DNA from: Nanobdellota archaeon
GTDB taxonomy: Archaea; Nanobdellota; Nanobdellia; Woesearchaeales; GW2011-AR15
Length of the DNA: 5,658 nucleotides
Direction: 5' to 3'
NCBI GenBank assembly: GCA_013335235.1
Contig: JAAXVZ010000101.1
Span: 1 to 5,658 of the forward strand
Shown here piece by piece: positions 1 to 5,400 of this stretch (position 1 is the first letter of the stretch; every line of letters begins with the position of its first letter). A program made the translations under genes and the position numbers. Under the pieces are notes generated by a model. The model did no database searches, was not told where the DNA came from, and saw only the letters and a list, made by a program, of their open reading frames with translations.

Positions 1-10
1 CTTCCGATCT
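1..10. other. Probable residual Illumina adapter at contig end
   Basis: The ten bases CTTCCGATCT are identical to the last ten bases of the standard Illumina TruSeq adapter. The protein reading agrees: the first MopE-type motif should be preceded by Glu-x before Cys, as in the later copies (Glu-Val-Cys twice, Glu-Thr-Cys once). Here the frame reads Ser-Asp-Leu before Cys. Base 11 (c) fits the third base of the gtc Val codon used in both Glu-Val-Cys copies, so genuine sequence probably starts at 11. This is an artefact, not biology. Confidence 0.85.
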
Positions 11-2339
11 CTGTGATGGCCTGGATAATGACTGTGATGGGTCCACAGATGAAAACTACGGAAACATAGCGCATCCAACCTTTTGCGGTGTTGGTGCATG
101 CTACTCAACAGGATCCAATAGCTGTGTAAACGGAGCATTAGTTGATTCATGCACACAAGGGATACCTGTAGAAGAAGTCTGCGGCAATGCATTGGATGAT
201 GACTGCGACACACAAGTCGATGAAGGATTCCCTGATTCTGACAGTGATGGCACAGCAGATTGCGTTGATGATGATGATGATAATGATGGTGTGTTTGACG
301 TAGCTGATCCAGCAGATACCAATCCCTTTATCTGCGGCGATAGTGAAAACAACGGCGGAGATGGATGTGATGACTGCAGCTTAGCAGGTACATTAGATCC
401 AGCCAATGACGGAACAGATACTGACGGAGATGGACAATGTGATATGGGTGATAATGACGATGACAATGATGGTGTCATCGATGGTCCTGACATGGATGAT
501 CTTGATCCCACTTACTGCTCTGATACAGATGCAGACACATGCAATGAATGCACATTCAATCCAACAGGAAGGTTCAGCCCTAAGCCCTGGCCATTATACA
601 CGCCCAGTACCTCAAATGATGGCACTGACACAGATAGTGATGGGTTATGCGATTCAGGTGATCCTCAGACATGCGGCAACAATAATATTGAAACAGGCGA
701 AGAGTGCGATGATGGCAATATCATGAGCGATGATGGTTGCAGTTCTTCCTGCCAGAATGAGATCCCAGAATTCCTGGTCATCAACGAGTTTGATTATGAC
801 CAGCCAGGCATGGATTATTCCGAATTCATAGAGATCAAGAATGTCGGTGTTGGAACTGTTAATCTTGACAATTATGAGATACGCCTTATCAATGGTGCTT
901 CACCAATGACACCGTACACAGTGATAAACCTGCCGGATGCTGATTTGGCTCCGGATGATTATTATGTCATCTGCACTAGCAGTGCGATGGTAGTCGGCTG
1001 TGACTTAGATATCAATCCTGATACAAACCTAATGCAGAATGGAGACCCAGATGCAATAGCATTATACAAATTAAATACAATAATTGATGTTGTGAGCTAC
1101 GGAGGAGATACTCCAGGGTATACAGAAGAAACTGGAGCTGGAGATGATTCCCATCTCCTTACAGCGAGTGGATTGTCTAGGTATCCTGATGGCCAAGATA
1201 CAAATAATAATGCAGCAGATTTTGTCGCAAGCTGCATCACGCCTGGAATCGAAAACGTCAACTATCCTGATTGTGCCCATCCACCTTGGGATACAGATGG
1301 TGACAGTGTATTGAATGAACTCGATAATTGCCCAATGGCATCTAATGCTGACCAGTTAGATAGCGATAATGATGGTATCGGGGATGCATGCGATCCATAC
1401 AACTGTATTGATACAGGCGTTGAGACATGCGATGGATTGGACAATGACTGCGATTCAGAGATAGATGAGGGCTTGATTGCCCCAACTATTGTCTGTGATG
1501 TAGGTGTCGGAGCGTGCGAGGCAGTAGGCGTGCAGACAAAGACATGCAATGGTCTCTCTGGATGGAGCGGATTCGGGGAATGCTCCGTCTCTCCCGGAAC
1601 ACCTACTGAGGAGGTCTGCGACAGCATAGACAATGACTGTGACGGCAATGTGGATGAGGGAGATGTCTGCGCAGCATCATGTGTGGACTCGGATTCTGGC
1701 ACAGATATATGGTCTGCCGGCATTGCTACAGATGATAAAGGGCCGAATGCAGATGACTGCGACGGCGCAAGCGAGAACCTGAAAGAGTATTACTGCGACG
1801 GGGACAAGGCAAAGCATGACAACATCAGATGCAGCGACTACGGGGCAGTATGCGTCTCAGCAGGAGACAATGCTGTTCCGGATTATTGCGCTTGCCCTTC
1901 AGGATATGTCTACAGCAGCCAGGATGGTTTGTGCATACAGGAAGAAGAGCCGGAAGAGACTGCGACAATCATTGTGATCAAGCATGTTATAAATGATGAT
2001 GGCGGTGAAACATCCGCGTCTGGCTTCACAATGCTTGTTGATGCAAATCAGCCAAGCATGGCAAGCTTCCCCGGCAGCGAGGCAGGGATAGCCATCACTG
2101 TCAGGCCAGGCAGCTACTCAGTGACTGAAGCATCTGATCCAGATTATGAAGGGATATTGTCAGAAGGCTGCTCAGGCACTATACAGAAAGATGAGTCTGT
2201 TGTCTGCACAATAACCAATGATGATGTCTCTGAATCAGGTGGCGGAGATGATGAAGGAGAAGTCCCTGAGTTTGGGGTATTAGGGGCAGCTCTTGCAGTC
2301 TTTGGAGTAGGTATCTACATATCTAGAAAAAAGCTATGA
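3..2339 (+). CDS. Mosaic acidic surface protein with MopE-type, TSP3, lamin-tail and PEFG C-terminal anchor (5' partial)
   Basis: The frame is open from the window edge to TGA at 2337-2339, so the start and signal peptide lie upstream; the ATG at 192 is internal, because repeat modules continue on both sides of it. Reliable coding sequence begins at base 12. The visible 776 or so residues form a string of small extracellular modules: two MopE-type metal-binding pairs, Asp-rich TSP3-like repeats, a DUF4215-type Cys repeat, a lamin-tail domain, another TSP3 repeat, a DPANN-type Cys-rich module, a prealbumin-like domain, an acidic linker and a PEFG anchor. The many Asp-x-Asp-x-Asp-Gly loops suggest calcium binding, and the paired Cys suggest disulfides outside the cell. 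No catalytic domain is visible. The likely role is adhesion or surface scaffolding (inference). The first three residues of the frame come from probable adapter. Family-level calls are from motif recognition, not a search. Confidence 0.93.
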   Translation, partial: SDLCDGLDNDCDGSTDENYGNIAHPTFCGVGACYSTGSNSCVNGALVDSCTQGIPVEEVCGNALDDDCDTQVDEGFPDSDSDGTADCVDDDDDNDGVFDVADPADTNPFICGDSENNGGDGCDDCSLAGTLDPANDGTDTDGDGQCDMGDNDDDNDGVIDGPDMDDLDPTYCSDTDADTCNECTFNPTGRFSPKPWPLYTPSTSNDGTDTDSDGLCDSGDPQTCGNNNIETGEECDDGNIMSDDGCSSSCQNEIPEFLVINEFDYDQPGMDYSEFIEIKNVGVGTVNLDNYEIRLINGASPMTPYTVINLPDADLAPDDYYVICTSSAMVVGCDLDINPDTNLMQNGDPDAIALYKLNTIIDVVSYGGDTPGYTEETGAGDDSHLLTASGLSRYPDGQDTNNNAADFVASCITPGIENVNYPDCAHPPWDTDGDSVLNELDNCPMASNADQLDSDNDGIGDACDPYNCIDTGVETCDGLDNDCDSEIDEGLIAPTIVCDVGVGACEAVGVQTKTCNGLSGWSGFGECSVSPGTPTEEVCDSIDNDCDGNVDEGDVCAASCVDSDSGTDIWSAGIATDDKGPNADDCDGASENLKEYYCDGDKAKHDNIRCSDYGAVCVSAGDNAVPDYCACPSGYVYSSQDGLCIQEEEPEETATIIVIKHVINDDGGETSASGFTMLVDANQPSMASFPGSEAGIAITVRPGSYSVTEASDPDYEGILSEGCSGTIQKDESVVCTITNDDVSESGGGDDEGEVPEFGVLGAALAVFGVGIYISRKKL
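12..230 (+). repeat. MopE-type metal-binding module pair A
   Basis: Two Cys-Asp-Gly-Leu-Asp-Asn-Asp-Cys-Asp type motifs (12-53 and 171-230) frame a spacer with Cys-Gly-Val-Gly-Ala-Cys, two further Cys and a Pro-Val-Glu-Glu-Val-Cys lead-in. This is the 'putative metal-binding motif' (Cu-binding MopE) family, named after a Methylococcus copper protein; in most members the ligand is unproven, and the Asp spacing also suits calcium. The second motif is drifted (Cys-Gly-Asn-Ala-Leu-Asp-Asp-Asp-Cys-Asp). The same arrangement recurs at 1422-1670. Confidence 0.85.
231..671 (+). repeat. Asp-rich TSP3-like calcium-binding repeat region
   Basis: Repeated Asp-x-Asp-x-Asp-Gly loops resemble thrombospondin type 3 repeats. 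A larger unit occurs twice: (Ile or Tyr)-Cys-x-Asp, then Cys-x-x-Cys, a linker, Asn-Asp-Gly-Thr-Asp-Thr-Asp-x-Asp-Gly-x-Cys-Asp and Gly-Asp, at about 330-449 and 513-662. The second copy has a longer Pro/aromatic-rich linker. Such repeats form rigid calcium-stabilised stalks in secreted proteins. Calcium binding here is inferred from family knowledge. Confidence 0.8.
267..281 (+). repeat. GAT trinucleotide run (five units)
   Basis: Five GAT codons in a row encode five Asp inside a TSP3-like stretch, followed by aat-gat. It is a short coding microsatellite. Any change in unit number would keep the frame and lengthen or shorten the acidic loop. Confidence 0.9.
672..761 (+). other. DUF4215-type Cys-rich repeat domain
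   Basis: The segment starts Cys-Gly-Asn-Asn and continues Glu-Glu-Cys-Asp-Asp-Gly-Asn, then Asp-Asp-Gly-Cys-Ser-Ser-Ser-Cys. This is the signature of the DUF4215 / Myxococcus cysteine-rich repeat family, a short disulfide-stabilised extracellular module of about 30 residues. Four Cys are present and all family landmarks are intact. Its function is unknown. It sits directly before the lamin-tail domain. Confidence 0.85.
771..1262 (+). other. Lamin-tail domain (LTD) within the first protein
   Basis: This 164-residue stretch has the expected landmarks: Val-Ile-Asn-Glu-Phe at the start, Glu-Phe-Ile-Glu-Ile-Lys-Asn, Leu-Asp-Asn-Tyr-Glu-Ile, a Leu-Ala-Pro-Asp-Asp-Tyr-Tyr-Val-Ile-Cys strand, Asn-Gly-Asp-Pro-Asp-Ala-Ile-Ala-Leu, a Tyr-Gly-Gly turn, Ser-Arg-Tyr-Pro-Asp-Gly-Gln-Asp-Thr-Asn-Asn-Asn and a closing Thr-Pro-Gly-Ile-Glu-Asn. 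LTDs are Ig-like beta sandwiches. In prokaryotes they occur in secreted nucleases and surface proteins. No nuclease domain is visible here, so the LTD is probably structural or for binding. Confidence 0.85.
1290..1397 (+). repeat. Canonical thrombospondin type 3 repeat
   Basis: The residues read Asp-Thr-Asp-Gly-Asp-Ser-Val-Leu-Asn-Glu-Leu-Asp-Asn-Cys-Pro, then Asn-Ala-Asp-Gln-Leu-Asp-Ser-Asp-Asn-Asp-Gly-Ile-Gly-Asp-Ala-Cys-Asp. This is the textbook TSP3 pattern with both Cys and a full set of Asp ligands, so calcium binding is likely. It joins the lamin-tail domain to the second MopE-type pair. Confidence 0.9.
1422..1670 (+). repeat. MopE-type metal-binding module pair B
   Basis: A near-perfect motif (Cys-Asp-Gly-Leu-Asp-Asn-Asp-Cys-Asp-Ser-Glu-Ile-Asp-Glu) at 1428-1469 is followed by a spacer with Gly-Val-Gly-Ala-Cys, a Thr-Cys-Asn-Gly-Leu-Ser-Gly-Trp turn and Cys-Ser-Val-Ser-Pro-Gly. 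A second motif, Cys-Asp-Ser-Ile-Asp-Asn-Asp-Cys-Asp-Gly-Asn-Val-Asp-Glu, lies at 1617-1658. The order matches pair A, so the pair is one unit copied to both sides of the TSP3, DUF4215 and lamin-tail block. Confidence 0.88.
1680..1895 (+). other. Cys-rich 'DSD...EYYC' module of DPANN type
   Basis: The module opens Cys-Val-Asp-Ser-Asp-Ser-Gly-Thr-Asp, continues through Gly-Ile-Ala-Thr-Asp and Asp-Asp-Cys, reaches Leu-Lys-Glu-Tyr-Tyr-Cys-Asp-Gly-Asp, and ends with three more spaced Cys. From memory, the pattern Asp-Ser-Asp-Gly-Gly...Glu-Tyr-Tyr-Cys...Cys recurs in secreted proteins of Woesearchaeota, Pacearchaeota and relatives, where it is usually unnamed. It is a small disulfide-rich module of unknown function. 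The lineage link is recollection, not a search. Confidence 0.6.
1962..2225 (+). other. Prealbumin-like / SpaA-like beta-sandwich domain
   Basis: About 88 residues start Ile-Ile-Val-Ile-Lys-His-Val-Ile-Asn-Asp-Asp-Gly-Gly, contain Ser-Gly-Phe-Thr and Pro-Gly-Ser-Tyr-Ser-Val-Thr-Glu, and end Cys-Thr-Ile-Thr-Asn-Asp-Asp. The last two Cys, in Gly-Cys-Ser-Gly and Val-Cys-Thr-Ile, can pair. This is the common prealbumin-like repeat of surface proteins. Here it acts as the membrane-proximal spacer before the acidic linker and anchor. Confidence 0.82.
2262..2336 (+). other. PEFG/PEF-type C-terminal sorting and membrane anchor
   Basis: The last 25 residues start Val-Pro-Glu-Phe-Gly, follow with about 14 hydrophobic residues rich in Gly, Ala, Val and Leu, and end Ser-Arg-Lys-Lys-Leu. 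This three-part layout (motif, transmembrane helix, basic tail) is that of archaeal PEF-CTERM and PEFG-CTERM signals, which archaeosortases process. A Gly/Asp/Glu-rich linker precedes it. The protein should face outwards with its C-terminus in the membrane, or be transferred to a lipid after cleavage. No archaeosortase gene is in the window. Confidence 0.82.
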
Positions 2340-2360
2340 ATCGGTTTCTTTATTTTGCTT

Positions 2361-2376
2361 GATTATTTTTTTTAAT
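2361..2376 (+). terminator. T-run terminator without hairpin
   Basis: Eight T (2366-2373) lie about 25 bases after the stop codon of the first gene, inside a T-rich stretch that begins just after the stop. I see no GC-rich stem before them, so this is not a bacterial intrinsic terminator. It fits the U-tract termination of archaeal RNA polymerase. The call rests on position and composition only. Confidence 0.5.
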
Positions 2377-2403
2377 CTCAAAATTAATATTTAGATAAAA
2401 TGT

Positions 2404-2418
2404 TTCTCTCCCTCTCTT
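2404..2418. repeat. Homopyrimidine mirror repeat 1
   Basis: Fifteen pyrimidines read the same in both directions on one strand, centred on C2411. Perfect homopyrimidine mirror repeats can form triplex (H-DNA) structure under supercoiling. It lies upstream of the TATA-like box, and a second, longer mirror lies just downstream of that box. Any regulatory role is speculative. Confidence 0.6.
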
Positions 2419-2439
2419 AAATTGACAAGATTTCATTAC

Positions 2440-2453
2440 AAAAATATATATAT
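2440..2453 (+). promoter_or_regulatory. TATA-like box for the second gene
   Basis: A five-A stretch leads into alternating ATATATATAT, centred about 48 bases before the ATG at 2496. Archaeal transcription starts about 25 bases after the TATA box, which places the start near 2472-2476 and gives a short leader holding the ribosome binding site. The A-run just before it could serve as the TFB recognition element. A weaker AT-rich alternative lies at 2384-2400. Confidence 0.55.
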
Positions 2454-2468
2454 CTCTCTTCTCTCTAT
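2451..2468. repeat. Mirror repeat 2, pyrimidine-rich, overlapping the TATA box edge
   Basis: Eighteen bases, pyrimidine apart from one A near each end, form a perfect mirror around 2459/2460. It begins inside the TATA-like run and ends just before the expected transcription start. It may affect promoter melting or form a triplex, or it may be a chance product of a TC-rich tract. Confidence 0.55.
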
Positions 2469-2482
2469 TTTTGTACTATCTA

Positions 2483-2487
2483 AGGTG
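2483..2487 (+). promoter_or_regulatory. Ribosome binding site AGGTG that fixes the second gene's start
   Basis: AGGTG pairs with the anti-Shine-Dalgarno end of 16S rRNA (the CACCT part), and eight bases separate it from the ATG at 2496. The GGTG-centred form is typical of archaea. An in-frame TAA at 2481-2483 overlaps it, so no start further upstream is possible. Confidence 0.7.
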
Positions 2488-2495
2488 GGGAGTAC

Positions 2496-5400
2496 ATGAA
2501 AACAACGAATCATTCTAAATGGTACAATAAAGCGCAAATTAGTTCAAAGCCATTTTTTTATTGGACAGGCTTAATGCTTGTCTTATGCATGATAATTCTA
2601 GGGTATCTTTCATTTACAAACCTTCAGCCAGCAATGTCAGGCACCTTCGACAGTTATTCAGAAGAAACAAGTTCAAAGATTACAGGCAAAGCTGTGTCAG
2701 GCGGAAGCGAGCTTCAGGCACTAGCCTTGGCGCGCGGCAATTCCGGGGATTTGGTTGCTGATATTATCCTTGGCAAGCCCAATTTTGAAGAGGCTGTTCC
2801 TTACAATACGCTATCTAACAGATTGTCTTTATCACACGGTGTGATTATTGATAGGAACGGTTATCCAGGAACACCTAACCGTATGTATATTTATGATTCA
2901 GGGCACAATAGGGTTTTGGGTATAGGTGATTTGAGCGCTTGCATGGCAAACCCTGTAGCTTGTACGCCTAATCGTGTTCTTGGTCAACCTGACTTTACTT
3001 CCTCTGCATGCAATGGTGACTCAAATTTACAGAATTATCCATATCGTGCACCTGCTTCATCATCCACGCTATGTGGCCAACCAGATTATATCTTAAGTAC
3101 TACAGAAGGAGGCTCGGCTGCGAGCATGGCTGTTGATTCAAGCAGTAATTTATATGTATTTGATGCATACAATCACAGAGTCCTAAGATATAATAATCCT
3201 TACGCAACTGGCGGAGATACTGTTGCCGATTATGTATGGGGTCAAGACAATTTTACAGCAAATAGCTGCAATAAAGCAAATTTATTCCCGAACGATTTTT
3301 CTGCAAATCCAAGCAGTTCATCCCTTTGCTATGGATGGGGAAGTGACAATAATTTTGTTGCAGGTGTAGATATTGACCCTTCCGGAAATTTGTGGGTAGC
3401 AGATATTCAGAATCATCGTGTCCTACGCTTCCCAAAATGCACTAGTGCAACAGCCTCAGGCTGCAATTCAGCACGTGCATCTGCAGGTGTGCCGTCAACT
3501 GTTGCTAACTTAGTTCTTGGCCAGCCGGATTTTACATCTCATGAAAGAGGATATGCCTCTAATGTTGGGAGTGATTTGAATAAGCTTGATAGCCCTGGCG
3601 CAGTAAGAGTTAATTCAAAAGGCTGGGTTTTTGTTGCAGATCAGTATAATAACAGGGTATTGGTGTATAAGCCAGTTAATGGTGTTTTGACTAATGGCAT
3701 GAATGGGGAACTTTTTATATATTACGACAGAAGAGATGGTGAAGGACCGGGACTATCGGGAATTGATTTAGATCCCTCTGGCGGAATATGGATTTCTGAA
3801 TACAAATGGGCCAAAATTGAGCTTTGGGATGAAAATACTAAGCAGCCGGTGAAAATATTAAATCCGTCGAATGAAAGAAATACATTGGGAGATATTGGCG
3901 GCTCAATTGGCATAGATTCATCCGGTAATGTATATACCTCTCCTGGTGCGGGAAATTATAAGGGAGAAGTCGTTATGTTTGAAAAAGGTGCATCAGGGGA
4001 ATTTTCTACACCTGACTCTGTTTCAAAAGTGCTTTTCAGTAAAGCAAGCACAAACAATGTTGATAGCAAAAGCTTTTATCGTGTTGAGGGAATTGTAGCA
4101 ACAAATACCCAATTGATAGTAACAGAAGGTTATGATGGCAGGGGAAGAATATTGTTTTGGAATTTTGCATCGGGAACTGATCCTGTGGCATCTCTTTCTA
4201 ATGGGAAAGCTGCAACAGGCGCAATTCCAGGAATTGATACATTTATCATTGGTGGTTATAGGTCAATAACAGCTGACAAAAATAATACATATCTTTATGT
4301 TGTAAAAGGAGAAGGCGATGAGCCTGCAGGGCTATATATTTATCAGCTGCCGCTTACAACAGGCAAACAGCCATATAAAAAAATCCTTTATGACAATAAT
4401 GGCAATAATAATCTTAAACTTCTGGGTAGGGATGAGCAGATTGTACCCCCGGAAATAGTTCCTGATTTTGGAGGTGTAGCCATAAGTAATGACGGAAATT
4501 TTGTTTGGGTGTCTAGCCCTGTAACAAATAGGGTTTTTCGCATCAGAGGGGCTTTAACAAATGACCCGAGAGTGGATGTAATCTTGGGGCAAACAGATTT
4601 CGGTGTAACTTATTGCAACAGAATTTATGGGAGTGATAATGGTAACCCTGTCGGTATTCAGAGTGATACACTTTGCAATCCTGGTGGCCTTGCATTTGAT
4701 AATATTGGAAATCTTTATGTCTCAGATCATTGGCTTGAAAGCCAAGGGAACCGCAGGCTTTTAAGATTTAATCCTGAATTGTTTCCAACAAATGAGGAAG
4801 ATGTAATATATGCACCCTCAGCATCAAAAATTTTTCAGGGCAATTCAAATGGTAATTTAGCTACTTGGACACCTGCTTTTGATTCTAAAAACAGGATGGT
4901 AGTCGGCTTTAATCCGTGGCTTTGTGATTCAACATATCCGGGTGGTGTGCTTTGCAGGCCAGAAACTCTAAATGGAAATTTTCCAGGAGTTTATAATAAT
5001 CCCCTGACAGATATGCTTCCTACTGCATTCCTTAAAGATTATTACGGGCTGTCATTTACTGCTGCGTTTGACCGTTACGATAATCTTTATGTCTCAGATT
5101 TGAACAAGGGTAGGGTGCTTATCTACAAGAAGCCATTTGGCACTGCAGTTACCACACCAATTCTTGCACAGATAAATCCTGTCTCAACACCAACTAATGA
5201 CACAACCCCTAGCTATGTTTTCAGCTCAACAGAAGCTGGGACAATTACCTATTCAGGAAATTGCACAAGTGCGACAGCAACAGCAGTAGCTGGCAATAAT
5301 AATGTCACTTTTAATGTTTTGGGCACTGGCACTTACTCAAATTGCAAGATTACTGTAACAAATGCTGCAGGCAGTTCAAGTGCTCCGCTTGCGGTTAATA

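Noticed and set aside
192..194. ATG as the start of the first gene
   Set aside because: The same frame is open upstream to the window edge and encodes the first MopE-type motif and most of the second, whose Cys-Gly-Asn-Ala precedes this ATG region.
267..288. CRISPR or tandem DNA repeat array
   Set aside because: The GAT repeats are codons of an acidic loop, with no spacer structure.
101..511. Minus-strand open frame rich in Ser and Pro
   Set aside because: It is the reverse reading of the GAT/GAC-rich Asp repeats, which yields Ser, Ile and Val codons and avoids stops. No ribosome site or domain, and it lies wholly inside the first gene.
406..726. Plus-strand frame rich in Met
   Set aside because: Frame-shifted reading of the same Asp/Asn codons (gat-gac read as atg-a). 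Met and Thr repeats without a domain; fully inside the first gene.
1262..1723. Minus-strand frame opposite the second MopE-type pair
   Set aside because: Ser/Pro-rich low-complexity product opposite a clearly conserved domain region; a codon-bias shadow.
2366..2373. Bacterial Rho-independent terminator
   Set aside because: The T-run has no GC-rich inverted repeat directly before it.
2340..2495. Small RNA or tRNA in the intergenic gap
   Set aside because: The gap is very AT- and pyrimidine-rich, with no cloverleaf, no conserved T-loop and no stable stem that I can find.
2561..2761. Plus-strand small frame near the start of the second gene
   Set aside because: Overlaps the membrane helix and the first propeller residues in another frame, with no ribosome site. 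The main frame has clear domain content.
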